Source of the DNA: Betaproteobacteria bacterium
GTDB taxonomy: Bacteria > Pseudomonadota > Gammaproteobacteria > Burkholderiales > SG8-39
Direction of reading: 5' to 3'
DNA: 19,594 nucleotides
Assembly: GCA_009693345.1 (NCBI GenBank)
Contig: SHXL01000024.1
Span: 1 to 19,594 of the forward strand
The position numbers and the translations under genes were made by a program. Under the pieces are notes generated by a model. It was not told the origin of the DNA. It was given only the letters and a program-made list of their open reading frames with translations, and did no database searches. Numbering within the stretch: position 1 is the stretch's first letter; each line of letters begins with the position of its first letter. This document shows positions 1 through 7,908 of this stretch, piece by piece.

Positions 1-866
1 GGCAGCACGGCCTCGGCGAGGGCCCTGCGCAGGTCCTGCATCGCGACCGGCAGGCGGTCGCGGAGGGCATCTACCGCGGCGAAGGCAGCGCTGGCATTGC
101 GCAACTGCACCGCGCCGCGCAGCGCAGGGTGCGCCAGGCCGGAGCGCTTGCCGGCAGGGCCCCAGTAGGCCCATTGCGTGCCCTGCGCTTGATAGCCGAA
201 ATCCCGTCCGAGCAGAAGCAGTTGTGTGCCTTTTCTCCGGGCCTCTTCCAGAACGCTGGCCGGCGGTGACGGATCGGCGACGACAGCGGGCATGGCGGAG
301 CGGAATATCCCTGCTTTCTCCCGGCCGATTGCCTCACGGGTGCTGCCAAGATACTCGGTGTGATCGATCCCGACGCCCGTGAGCACCGCGCAATCGGCAT
401 CGAGCACGTTTACCGCATCGAGCCGCCCCCCCAGGCCGACTTCGAGTATCAGGGCTTCAAGATTTTCTCTGGAAAAAAGATAAAAAGCCGCAAGCGTTCC
501 AAACTCGAAATAGGTCAGTGGTACGCTGCCGCGCGCACGCTCGACCGCTGCGAAAGCCTCGCAAAGAGCGTCATCGTCCGCTTCACGGCCGGCGATGCGG
601 ACGCGCTCGTTGTAGCGCAACAGGTGCGGCGAGGTGTAGAGCCCGGTGCGATAGCCCGCGGAAGACAGGATCGCTTCCAGCAGCGCGCAGGTCGAACCTT
701 TGCCGTTGGTTCCTCCAACGGCAAGGATCGGACACGCAAATTTTATTTGTAATCCGGAAAAAACCTCGAATACACGCTCGAGCCCGAGCGCGATCGCCTG
801 CGGATGCTGCCGTTCGATGTACCCGAGCCAGTCAGCGAGCGACCGACGGGTCGCACCTCCCGTCAC
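1..866 (-). CDS. folC: Bifunctional dihydrofolate synthase / folylpolyglutamate synthase, 5' part (runs off the left edge)
   Basis: FolC adds glutamate to dihydropteroate and then extends the gamma-glutamyl tail of folates in the cytoplasm. About 288 N-terminal codons of a family usually near 420-430 residues are present; the C-terminal domain lies outside the window. My translation of the minus strand stays open throughout. It shows the Mur-ligase-like ATP loop GTNGKGSTC at residues 52-60, EVGLGGRLDAVN at 142-153, and GIDHTEYLG followed by GREKAGIF around 166-188, where Lys184 matches the carbamylated lysine of the family. The start is a GTG at 866-864 that overlaps the accD stop as GTGA, a 4-base overlap pointing to translational coupling. 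A run of seven C at 426-432 falls in the GLGGR motif but the frame is intact. Identification is firm; the start is likely but rests on GTG. Confidence 0.93.
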   Translation of the reverse strand, partial: MTGGATRRSLADWLGYIERQHPQAIALGLERVFEVFSGLQIKFACPILAVGGTNGKGSTCALLEAILSSAGYRTGLYTSPHLLRYNERVRIAGREADDDALCEAFAAVERARGSVPLTYFEFGTLAAFYLFSRENLEALILEVGLGGRLDAVNVLDADCAVLTGVGIDHTEYLGSTREAIGREKAGIFRSAMPAVVADPSPPASVLEEARRKGTQLLLLGRDFGYQAQGTQWAYWGPAGKRSGLAHPALRGAVQLRNASAAFAAVDALRDRLPVAMQDLRRALAEAVL

Positions 867-1732
867 GATGAATTGTCGGCAGGCCTTCCCAGCATCAGCG
901 CGAGCAGCGTATGCAGCTTGTCGCGCATCTGCCGGCGGTCTACGATCATGTCGATCGCCCCCTTCTCGAGCAGGAACTCGGCGCGCTGGAAGCCCTCCGG
1001 CAGCTTCTGGCGCACTGTCTGCTCGATGACGCGCGGACCGGCAAACCCGATCAGCGCCTTCGGTTCCGCGATCACAATGTCGCCGATCATCGCGAAGCTC
1101 GCCGAGACCCCGCCCATGGTGGGATCGGTCAGGATGGTGACGAACGGCAGCCTGCGCTGCGCGAGCTCGGCAAGCGAAGCGGTTGTCTTGGCCATCTGTA
1201 CGAGAGAGAGCAGGCCTTCCTGCATGCGCGCGCCGCCCGTAGAAGTGAAGCAGACGTAGGGCAGTTTCTGCTCTATCGCGACGCGCACGCCACGCACGAA
1301 GCGCTCGCCGACGACGGAGCCCATCGAGCCGCCCATGAAATCGAATTCAAACGCCGCGCAGACCACGCCCAGCGACTTGATCGAACCCTGCAGCACGATC
1401 AGCGCATCGGTTTCTCCCGTGGAGGTCTGCGCCTCCTCCAACCGTTCCGAGTATTTTCGAGAATCCCTGAATTTCAGGCTGTCCACCGGCAGGACTTCGG
1501 CGCCGATCTCGAAGCGGCCATCCGGGTCGATGAGAGCATCAAGCCTGGCGCGCGCGCCTATGCGCTGGTGGTCGCCGCACTTGGGGCAGACGTTCAGGTT
1601 CTTTTCCAGGTCGGTGCTGTAGAGCACGGCGTTGCACGCCGGGCACTTGGTCCAGAGGCCTTCCGGAACCTGCTTGCGCGGACCACTGACGCGCTGGATC
1701 TTCGGCGGCAGGAGTTTTTGCAGCCAGCTCAT
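863..1732 (-). CDS. accD: Acetyl-CoA carboxylase carboxyltransferase subunit beta
   Basis: AccD pairs with AccA to transfer the carboxyl group from biotin on AccB to acetyl-CoA, giving malonyl-CoA for fatty acid synthesis. The 289-residue product begins with MSWLQKLLPPKIQ and carries the N-terminal zinc ribbon, with Cys30 and Cys33 (CPAC) and Cys49 and Cys52 (CPKC). The crotonase-fold carboxyltransferase core follows, with STGGARMQEG near 164-173, TDPTMGGVSASFAM near 202-215 and GFAGPRVIEQT near 229-239. The ATG at 1732-1730 overlaps the trpA stop as ATGA, and its own TGA overlaps the folC GTG. Placement between trpA and folC is the usual betaproteobacterial arrangement. Length and motifs are normal for the family. 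Confidence 0.97.
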   Translation of the reverse strand: MSWLQKLLPPKIQRVSGPRKQVPEGLWTKCPACNAVLYSTDLEKNLNVCPKCGDHQRIGARARLDALIDPDGRFEIGAEVLPVDSLKFRDSRKYSERLEEAQTSTGETDALIVLQGSIKSLGVVCAAFEFDFMGGSMGSVVGERFVRGVRVAIEQKLPYVCFTSTGGARMQEGLLSLVQMAKTTASLAELAQRRLPFVTILTDPTMGGVSASFAMIGDIVIAEPKALIGFAGPRVIEQTVRQKLPEGFQRAEFLLEKGAIDMIVDRRQMRDKLHTLLALMLGRPADNSS

Positions 1733-2526
1733 GAATCCAGCGCCTTGCGGATCGGACCGATGAGCGCCCTGACGCGCGCCACCGCGTGCTCGGCACCGGC
1801 GCTCTCGATTTCCTGCACGATGCGGCTGCCGATGATCACTGCGTCCGCCGATTTCGAGATGGCGACGGCCGACGCCGCATCCTTGATCCCGAATCCAACG
1901 CCGATCGGCAGGCTCGAGGCGGCCCGGATCTTCGGCAACTGCGCCGCAACTTCCATGGCATCGACGTTCTTCACGCCGGTCACTCCCTTGAGTGATACGT
2001 AATACAGATATCCGCTGCCGGACCTCGCCACCGAACGGATGCGCTCGTCCGTGGACGTCGGCGCCAGCAGGAAGATCGTGTCGATGCCCCTCTTCCTGCA
2101 TAGCGCGACGAACGGTGCGCACTCCTCGGGCGGGTAGTCCACGACGATCACGCCGTCGATGTCCGCGGCTTTCGCCGCGGCGACGAATTTTTCCATCCCC
2201 ATCGCCTCGATCGGATTGGCGTAGCCCATCAGAACGACGGGCGTATCGGCATCTTTTTTCCTGAATTGAACGACAAAGTTCAATACATCCAAAAGACCAA
2301 TTCCATTTTTCAGGGCGCGCTCCGAGGAACGCTGGATTGCCGGTCCGTCGGCCATCGGATCGGAGAACGGCACCCCGATCTCGAGGATGTCGGCGCCGGC
2401 CTCCACCAGTGCGTGCAGCAGGGGCACCGTGCTCGCGGGCAACGGATCGCCCGCGGTGATGTAAGGGATCAGCGCCTTGCGCCCGGTGGCCTTCAATGCG
2501 GCGAAGCGCCCGGCGATGCGCGACAT
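1729..2526 (-). CDS. trpA: Tryptophan synthase alpha subunit
   Basis: TrpA cleaves indole-3-glycerol phosphate to indole and glyceraldehyde 3-phosphate and channels indole to TrpB. The 265-residue TIM-barrel protein shows the two catalytic acids at family-standard positions: Glu49 in ILEIGVPFSDP and Asp60 in MADGP. Phosphate-binding glycines lie in the GVGFGIKD and IGSRIV segments. The ATG (2526-2524) shares one base with the trpB TGA (sequence TGATG), a classic trpB-trpA coupling that fits the obligate alpha2-beta2 complex. The stop overlaps the accD start by 4 bases. Nothing is missing or unusual. Confidence 0.97.
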   Translation of the reverse strand: MSRIAGRFAALKATGRKALIPYITAGDPLPASTVPLLHALVEAGADILEIGVPFSDPMADGPAIQRSSERALKNGIGLLDVLNFVVQFRKKDADTPVVLMGYANPIEAMGMEKFVAAAKAADIDGVIVVDYPPEECAPFVALCRKRGIDTIFLLAPTSTDERIRSVARSGSGYLYYVSLKGVTGVKNVDAMEVAAQLPKIRAASSLPIGVGFGIKDAASAVAISKSADAVIIGSRIVQEIESAGAEHAVARVRALIGPIRKALDS

Positions 2527-3725
2527 CAGAGCTTGATTCCCATCCTGTCGGCAACCGTCTGCATATCCTTGTCGCCGCGGCCCGAAAGATTAACCAGCAG
2601 GGTCTTGTCCCTCGGCATCGAGGGAGCGATGCGGACCGCATGCGCCACCGCGTGCGCAGACTCGAGCGCGGGGATGATGCCTTCGAGGCGGCACAGCTTG
2701 TCGAAAGCCGCCAACGCCTCGTCGTCGGTCACCGACACGTATTCAGCGCGGCCGTGATCCTTCAACCAGGCATGCTCTGGACCCACGCCCGGATAATCCA
2801 GGCCGGCGGATACAGAGTGGGTCTCGGTGATCTGGCCGTTGGCATCCTGCAGGAGATAGGTCCGGTTGCCGTGCAGCACTCCGGGCGTGCCCGCGCTGAG
2901 AGAGGCCGCGTGCCTGCCGGTTGCCAAGCCCTCGCCCGCCGCCTCCACGCCGATCAGCCTGACGTTCGGATCGCTGATGTAGGGGTAGAAGATTCCCATC
3001 GCATTCGAGCCGCCGCCGACGCAGGCGATGACCGCATCGGGTTGGCGCCCGGTGAGTTCGGGCATCTGCAGCTTGCACTCTTCGCCGATGACCGACTGGA
3101 AATCGCGCACCATCATCGGATAGGGGTGCGGCCCGGCCACCGTGCCGATGATGTAATACGTGTCCTCGACGTTCGTCACCCAGTCGCGCATGGCCTCGTT
3201 GAGCGCATCCTTGAGCGTCCTGGAGCCCGACTCGACCGGCATCACCTCGGCGCCGAGCAGTTTCATGCGGTACACGTTCTGCGCCTGGCGCTTCACGTCC
3301 TCCGACCCCATGTACACGACGCACTGCATGCCGAATCGCGCCGCCACCGTCGCGGACGCAACGCCGTGCATGCCGGCGCCGGTTTCCGCGATCACGCGTT
3401 TCTTGCCCATGTGGCGCGCGAGCAGCGCCTGCCCCATGGTGTTGTTGATCTTGTGCGCGCCGGTGTGGTTCAAATCCTCGCGCTTGAGGTAGATCTGCGC
3501 GCCGCCGAGCAGATCCGACCAGCGCTTCGCGTGGTACACCGGGCTGGGCCGGCCGACGTAATGCTTGAGTTCGTGGTGGAATTCCGCCATGAACGCCGGA
3601 TCCTTGCGGCAGCGCTCGTACGCGGCGCGCAGTTCATCCAGCACATGGCTGAGCGTCTCGGCGACAAAAACTCCGCCGTAGGGGCCAAAATGCCCGCGCG
3701 CATCCGGCAAGTCATACATCTGCAT
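2526..3725 (-). CDS. trpB: Tryptophan synthase beta subunit
   Basis: TrpB is the PLP enzyme that condenses indole with L-serine to tryptophan. The 399-residue chain has the PLP-lysine at Lys92 in LNHTGAHKINN, the catalytic Glu114 in AETGAGMHG, and the cofactor phosphate loop GGGSNAM at 237-243. The usual GAGQHG reads GAGMHG here; I believe this occurs in related bacteria, and it is not a sign of damage. The frame is open to 3980, but that extension lies inside trpF and resembles nothing. I chose ATG 3725-3723 because GAGG stands 6 bases upstream (3735-3732); the ATG at 3719 is the alternative and loses only two residues. The start overlaps the trpF 3' end by 14 bases. Confidence 0.97.
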   Translation of the reverse strand: MQMYDLPDARGHFGPYGGVFVAETLSHVLDELRAAYERCRKDPAFMAEFHHELKHYVGRPSPVYHAKRWSDLLGGAQIYLKREDLNHTGAHKINNTMGQALLARHMGKKRVIAETGAGMHGVASATVAARFGMQCVVYMGSEDVKRQAQNVYRMKLLGAEVMPVESGSRTLKDALNEAMRDWVTNVEDTYYIIGTVAGPHPYPMMVRDFQSVIGEECKLQMPELTGRQPDAVIACVGGGSNAMGIFYPYISDPNVRLIGVEAAGEGLATGRHAASLSAGTPGVLHGNRTYLLQDANGQITETHSVSAGLDYPGVGPEHAWLKDHGRAEYVSVTDDEALAAFDKLCRLEGIIPALESAHAVAHAVRIAPSMPRDKTLLVNLSGRGDKDMQTVADRMGIKL

Positions 3726-4332
3726 TTCTGACCTCGGTGATGAAAGCGGCAATCCTGGCCGCATCCTTGATGCCCTTCGAGGATTCGACGCCGCTGGAAA
3801 CGTCGACTGCCCAGGGACGCACGCGCCGAATCGCCTCTCCCACGTTCTCCCGCGTGAGCCCGCCGGACAGAACCAGCGGGCGGGAGCGCTCGGCCGGAAC
3901 CAGAGACCAGTCGAAACTCTCCCCGACACCGCCGTATTCCTCGACGTGGCTGTCGAGCAACCAACCCGCGGCGCCAGCAAACGGGCACAGGTATTCTAGC
4001 AAATCGACGCCCGGCCTCACGCGGCAGGCCTTGATGTAGGGCACGCCGAACTGCGCGCAGAACACGGGATCCTCGTCGCCGTGGAACTGCAGCACCGCGG
4101 GCCGCACCCGCTCGAGAACCGTGTACACCTCCGCCGCGGCGGGATTGACGAACAACGCAACCGTGCTGACAAGCGGCGGCAGCTCGATTGCCAGCTGTCT
4201 GGCCCACTCCAGGCTGAGAAAGCGCGGACTCGCCGGATAAAACACCAGGCCAATGGCGTCGGCACCTGACTGCGCGGCAGCGCGCGCGTCCTCGATGCGG
4301 GTAATGCCGCAGATCTTGATCCGGGTTCTCAC
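3712..4332 (-). CDS. trpF: Phosphoribosylanthranilate isomerase
   Basis: TrpF performs the Amadori rearrangement of N-(5'-phosphoribosyl)anthranilate to the carboxyphenylamino-deoxyribulose phosphate of tryptophan synthesis. The 206-residue single-domain TIM barrel has the general base Cys8 in KICGIT and the general acid Asp127 in LLDSHVEEYGGVGESFDW; these match the Cys and Asp known in the family. Phosphate-binding segments LSGGLT (155-160) and VDVSSGVE (176-183) are present. The start codon is GTG at 4332-4330, forming a GTGA overlap with the truA stop. It is a monofunctional TrpF, not fused to TrpC; trpC, trpD and trpE are not in this window. Confidence 0.96.
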   Translation of the reverse strand: MRTRIKICGITRIEDARAAAQSGADAIGLVFYPASPRFLSLEWARQLAIELPPLVSTVALFVNPAAAEVYTVLERVRPAVLQFHGDEDPVFCAQFGVPYIKACRVRPGVDLLEYLCPFAGAAGWLLDSHVEEYGGVGESFDWSLVPAERSRPLVLSGGLTRENVGEAIRRVRPWAVDVSSGVESSKGIKDAARIAAFITEVRNADV

Positions 4333-5126
4333 GATTCGACCGCCAGGATCGCTGCGTCGACGGCAGTCGCCGGAATATTCCAGCGCGCATCGTATTCCAC
4401 CGCTTCAAGATACAGGCCTTCCGGGGCGAACGTGGGCGCGGCCAGCGACCGGTCGCGTGATTCCAGCACCTGCAGCGCCCATTGCGGCGGATGCTTGCCC
4501 ATGCCGACGTACACCAGGGTGCCGACGATGTTGCGCACCATGTGCTGCAGCCAGGCGTTGGCGCGCAACGTGAATTCGATGCACTCGCCCCTTCGCTCGA
4601 TGCTTATCGCGTGCATCGTTCGCACCGGACTCCTGGCCTGGCAATCCGCCGCGCGAAAAGCGGAGAAATCGTGCTCTCCGAGCAACATTGCGGCGGCCTC
4701 GCGCATCGGCTCGGGCGCAAGCGGCGCGTGGTGCCAGCCGGCGTGGCGGGCCGCCAGCGCCGGCCGCACCGGACGGTTCAGCAGGACATAGCGGTAGGTG
4801 CGCGACAGCGCCGAGTAGCGGGCATGAAAATCGGCCGCCATGCGCCGCGACCACCGCACCGCGACCGCTTCCGGCAGCATCGCATTCACGCCACGCACCC
4901 ATGCCGAGTCCGGACGTTGCGCGGCGGTGTCAAAATGAACCACCTGCCCTCGCCCATGCACGCCGCGGTCGGTACGGCCGGCACAGGTGACGCTCACCGC
5001 CTCGTCCGCGATGCCGGAGATCGCTGTCTGCAGGGCGTCTTGCACCGTGCCGCCCCCCGGCTGCGTTTGCCAGCCAAGGAAGCGGCTGCCGTCGTACTCG
5101 ATGCCAAGTGCGATTCTGGTCGTCAT
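4329..5126 (-). CDS. truA: tRNA pseudouridine(38-40) synthase
   Basis: TruA isomerises uridines 38, 39 and 40 in the anticodon arm of many tRNAs. The 265-residue protein contains the catalytic aspartate Asp53 in CAGRTDRGVHG, the FHARYSA segment near 100-106, and a C-terminal NAWLQHMVRNIVGTL segment typical of the second TruA domain. In this catalytic loop an Arg follows the Asp where many homologues have Ala. The ATG at 5126-5124 has no obvious Shine-Dalgarno sequence: the bases just upstream are AT-rich and come directly from the foot of a hairpin (5135-5164). The 3' end overlaps trpF by 4 bases. The fimV-truA-trpF order is common in beta- and gammaproteobacteria. Confidence 0.96.
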   Translation of the reverse strand: MTTRIALGIEYDGSRFLGWQTQPGGGTVQDALQTAISGIADEAVSVTCAGRTDRGVHGRGQVVHFDTAAQRPDSAWVRGVNAMLPEAVAVRWSRRMAADFHARYSALSRTYRYVLLNRPVRPALAARHAGWHHAPLAPEPMREAAAMLLGEHDFSAFRAADCQARSPVRTMHAISIERRGECIEFTLRANAWLQHMVRNIVGTLVYVGMGKHPPQWALQVLESRDRSLAAPTFAPEGLYLEAVEYDARWNIPATAVDAAILAVES

Positions 5127-5134
5127 AATGAATA

Positions 5135-5164
5135 AGCCGCGGTCACACTCTGCGCGCCGCGGCT
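5135..5164 (-). terminator. Hairpin just upstream of truA, possible attenuator or partial terminator
   Basis: On the minus strand AGCCGCGG (5164-5157) pairs perfectly with CCGCGGCT (5142-5135) around a 14-base loop. It is followed by TATTCATTATG, where the ATG is the truA start. An 8-bp G+C-rich stem followed by a short AT-rich stretch looks like a weak intrinsic terminator between fimV and truA, but there is no real T-run. It may instead control ribosome access to truA. The structure is directly visible; the function is inferred. Confidence 0.4.
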
Positions 5165-5177
5165 AGGAGGGGATACG

Positions 5178-5216
5178 GGGGAACCTGGGTTCCCCTGTTC
5201 CGAGCGTTAACCCAGG
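5178..5216 (-). terminator. Two overlapping, mutually exclusive inverted repeats at the fimV stop codon
   Basis: GGGGAACC (5178-5185) and GGTTCCCC (5188-5195) form a near-continuous palindrome that can fold as a 7-bp stem with a 4-base loop, starting 11 bases after the fimV stop. A second perfect 8-bp repeat, CCTGGGTT (5184-5191) with AACCCAGG (5209-5216), shares bases with it and includes part of the fimV TAA. The two stems cannot form together. No T-run follows, so this may be an mRNA end-stabiliser, a terminator acting with a factor, or an attenuator. Function is inferred. Confidence 0.4.
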
Positions 5217-7780
5217 CGGGACAGCATCTGTTGCACGTGGCCCTGCTGCGCGGCGTCGCCTTCCTTCACCACCTCGTTCAGCAACTTCCGCGCCCCGTCC
5301 TTGTCCCCCATCTCCTGGTAGGCCTTCGCCAGGTCGATCTTCGTCGCCACCTCCTGCCACTTCGCGTCGCCGCCGCCCCCCGCGCCCGGTGTACCCAGAT
5401 CCAAGCTCAGGCCGCTAAGATCGATCGGCGCATCGGCCGCTTTCGCCGGTTCCTCCTTGCTACTGCCCAGATCCAGGTTGAGATCGAAATCCATCGACAC
5501 CGTGGCGTCGGGGTCGGCGGCCGGCGCTGCTGGTGCTTTCCTCGGCATCAGCATGGTCTTCTCGCCATCGTCTTCGTCCGTGATTTTGTCGCCGCCGCCG
5601 AGGTCGAAATCCAACCCTCCACTTGCCGCCTGCGTCTCGGTCGTGTCGAGCTTCAGGGTGCCGCCGGCGGCGAAATCAGTCGCCGCCGCGGCAGCCGGCG
5701 CCGACGTGCCAATGTCGAAGTCCAAGCCGCTAGGTTCCGCTTTGCTGGGCGCGACCGCTTCTGCGCCACCACCAATATCGAAATCGAGCGTCGGCGCCGC
5801 TGCGACTGGCGCGGCTGCTGGCGCAGATTTTGGCGCCGCACCGCCACCGCCACCGCCATACAGACCATTGCCCGGATCGATGGCATTGCCCAGCGCCATC
5901 GCCTTTTCCCATTCCGGGCCGGCACTATTGGTCAAACCCTTGAGCTTGAGCGCGGACTGCTCGAAGCTCTTCATATCCTTGCGATTGGCGTATATCTCCA
6001 ACAGCTTCGCGTGCACCGCGGCACGGTTCGGATCCTTGTTGAGAGATTCCTTCAGGATTTCCTCGGCCTGTGCATCGCGGCCGTACGCCATATAGACGCC
6101 CGCCTCGGCGATCGGGTCGACCTCGTCGCTCTCTGCCGGCGCTACGCTTCCCCCGCTGGCCGGAGCCTGGGGCGCGTCTGCGGCGCCGGCGGGAGGAGGT
6201 GTATCGGCAGCCTGCGGCGTCGCCGGTAAGAATACTGAAGACGCGCCGGCACCCGTCGCGGCGCCGAGCACGCTATCCTGAAATTGCGACTGCGACGCTT
6301 TCTTCTTGCGCCACGCCCAGGTGCCATAGCCGAGCAACCCGAGTACCATCGCCCCCAGAACCGCCATCCCAAGCGGCTGTTCGACGAAATCGATGAATTC
6401 CTCGATGATGCCCTTTTCCGGCACCGCCTTGACCGGCGCTGCCGCCGGCTTGGTCTTCGCTTCCTTGGGTGTTTCCTTGGCAGCCTCTTTCGCGGCTTCC
6501 TTGGGCGCTTCCTTCGCAACCTCTTTCGCCGCTTCCTTCGGAGCCTCCACCGTCGCTGGCTTTGGGGCCTCCTTCGGTGGCTCCGGCGCCTTGGCCGCAG
6601 GTGCAGGGGCTGCCGCAAGTGCAGGGGTCAGCGCAGGTACAGGGGCCGTCGCCGCGGGCTTCGCCGCGGCTTTCTTCTCCAGCTCAGCCATCTGCTGGTT
6701 CTTCATCTCGATCAGTTTTTGCAGATCGGCGACAATTTTTTCAAGGTCACCGACACGCGATTGCGATTCCTTCAGCGCGCGCTCGCGTGCAACGCGGTCG
6801 TCGTCGCGCGCGGCGCGCGCAGCCGCCCCGCCGAGCTTCGCCGGGTCCGCCTTGGAGAGTTTCAGCTGGTCTTTCTGTTCCGCCGGCGCGGGCGCTTCAG
6901 GTTTCGCCGCGATGCGCCCTGTGACTTCGCGCTCGCGGACCGGCGCCGCGGGCGCCGCCGCCACCGCGGCACCGAGCTTGCGTTTGTAGTCGGCGAAATC
7001 CGCCATGAGCGACTGCACCAGCTGATTGGCCTCCGCCGCATTGACGGCGGCGATCGCCTCGCGATCCGGCACGTTCAGGATGCGCCCGGCCCTGAGGAGA
7101 TTGACGTTGCCGCGGATGAATGCGTCCTGATTGGCACGATACAGCGCGACCAGCATCTGATTGAGCGTCACGCCATCCGGCTGGTTCCTGCGCGCGATGG
7201 CGCTCAGGGTGTCGCCTTTCTTCACTTCTTCCTGTCTGGCGCCGGCGGGCGCAGGCGCTGCGGGTATGGGACGCGCTTCGGCGCTCGGCGCCGGCTTCGT
7301 CGGCGCAGGGACTGCGACCGGTGCCGGCTTCGGGTCCGGTGCGGGCGCAGCGGCAGCCGGTTTCGGGCTCCGGTACTCGGGAGGATCGAGGAGGAACGTG
7401 TATTCGCGCACCAGGCGCCCAGTGGCCCACTGCAATTCAATCAGGACATCCAGGAACGGCTCATTCACCGGCTGCACGGTACTCAGGCGGATCACGGGCC
7501 GGTTGCCGCGCTTGTCGATCGAAAACTGCAGGCCAATAAGCGCCGAACTCAACTCAAGGCCGGCCTGTTTGAAGGCCTCCGGCCTGGCAAGGCGCGCCGT
7601 CAGCGAATCCTCCTCGCCGGATTGCAGCGATACGATCTCGATTTCGGCGTTGAGCGGCTGGCCCAGGGCGGAGTTGACCGTGAGTCTGCCAAGTCCAGCC
7701 GCATTGGCCAGAAGCGGCACGCAAAGCATTGCCGCCAAGGCAATACGAATGCCGGTGACTGTTTTCCCCACTGAGCGCAC
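5207..7780 (-). CDS. fimV: FimV/HubP-family peptidoglycan-binding polar hub protein
   Basis: FimV-family proteins sit in the inner membrane, bind peptidoglycan through a periplasmic LysM domain, and recruit cytoplasmic partners for type IV pili, twitching and polarity. From the GTG at 7780 the protein has 857 residues. It contains a signal peptide (hydrophobic 11-25, probable cleavage after ANA27), the FimV N-terminal domain beginning GLGRLTVNSALGQPL, a Pro/Ala-rich linker, and a LysM domain near 184-238 (VKKGDTLSAIARRN). A coiled coil near 321-371 and a Lys/Glu/Ala/Pro repeat near 410-445 precede a transmembrane segment near 468-490. The cytoplasmic part has TPR-like helices, an acidic region with five LDFDIG-like motifs, and the conserved C-terminal domain from about 797. 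The start is uncertain: ATG at 7819 has a better Shine-Dalgarno (AGGG, 8 bases), but the extra codons (tta, cga, agg) look non-coding and would lengthen the signal peptide oddly. Confidence 0.92.
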   Translation of the reverse strand: MRSVGKTVTGIRIALAAMLCVPLLANAAGLGRLTVNSALGQPLNAEIEIVSLQSGEEDSLTARLARPEAFKQAGLELSSALIGLQFSIDKRGNRPVIRLSTVQPVNEPFLDVLIELQWATGRLVREYTFLLDPPEYRSPKPAAAAPAPDPKPAPVAVPAPTKPAPSAEARPIPAAPAPAGARQEEVKKGDTLSAIARRNQPDGVTLNQMLVALYRANQDAFIRGNVNLLRAGRILNVPDREAIAAVNAAEANQLVQSLMADFADYKRKLGAAVAAAPAAPVREREVTGRIAAKPEAPAPAEQKDQLKLSKADPAKLGGAAARAARDDDRVARERALKESQSRVGDLEKIVADLQKLIEMKNQQMAELEKKAAAKPAATAPVPALTPALAAAPAPAAKAPEPPKEAPKPATVEAPKEAAKEVAKEAPKEAAKEAAKETPKEAKTKPAAAPVKAVPEKGIIEEFIDFVEQPLGMAVLGAMVLGLLGYGTWAWRKKKASQSQFQDSVLGAATGAGASSVFLPATPQAADTPPPAGAADAPQAPASGGSVAPAESDEVDPIAEAGVYMAYGRDAQAEEILKESLNKDPNRAAVHAKLLEIYANRKDMKSFEQSALKLKGLTNSAGPEWEKAMALGNAIDPGNGLYGGGGGGAAPKSAPAAAPVAAAPTLDFDIGGGAEAVAPSKAEPSGLDFDIGTSAPAAAAATDFAAGGTLKLDTTETQAASGGLDFDLGGGDKITDEDDGEKTMLMPRKAPAAPAADPDATVSMDFDLNLDLGSSKEEPAKAADAPIDLSGLSLDLGTPGAGGGGDAKWQEVATKIDLAKAYQEMGDKDGARKLLNEVVKEGDAAQQGHVQQMLSRLG

Positions 7781-7908
7781 CCTGAGTCGTTCTTCCGGGA
7801 CTGAGTACCATAACATCATGGCGTTAGCCCTGCAACCTGAGAAACCTTCTCGATTTTGCTGCGATAGCCCCTTGGATATAAAGGAATTTTCCCACGCCCC
7901 GCGGGCAC

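Noticed and set aside
112..120. Normal gene overlap and order of leu, trp, acc and fol genes as a novel metabolic island
   Set aside because: This order is known in Betaproteobacteria; only the junction details are worth noting.
426..432. Seven-C run in folC as a phase-variable or frameshift site
   Set aside because: The frame is intact through the run (GLGGRLDAVN reads normally), and a single run in a housekeeping gene is weak evidence.
3726..3980. N-terminal extension of TrpB from an ATG at 3980
   Set aside because: It lies inside trpF in another frame, has no family similarity, and a good ribosome site precedes the ATG at 3725.
7839..7851. GAGAA/TTCTC inverted repeat between asd and fimV as a terminator or riboswitch
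   Set aside because: A five-base stem with a three-base loop, no T-run and no known riboswitch features.
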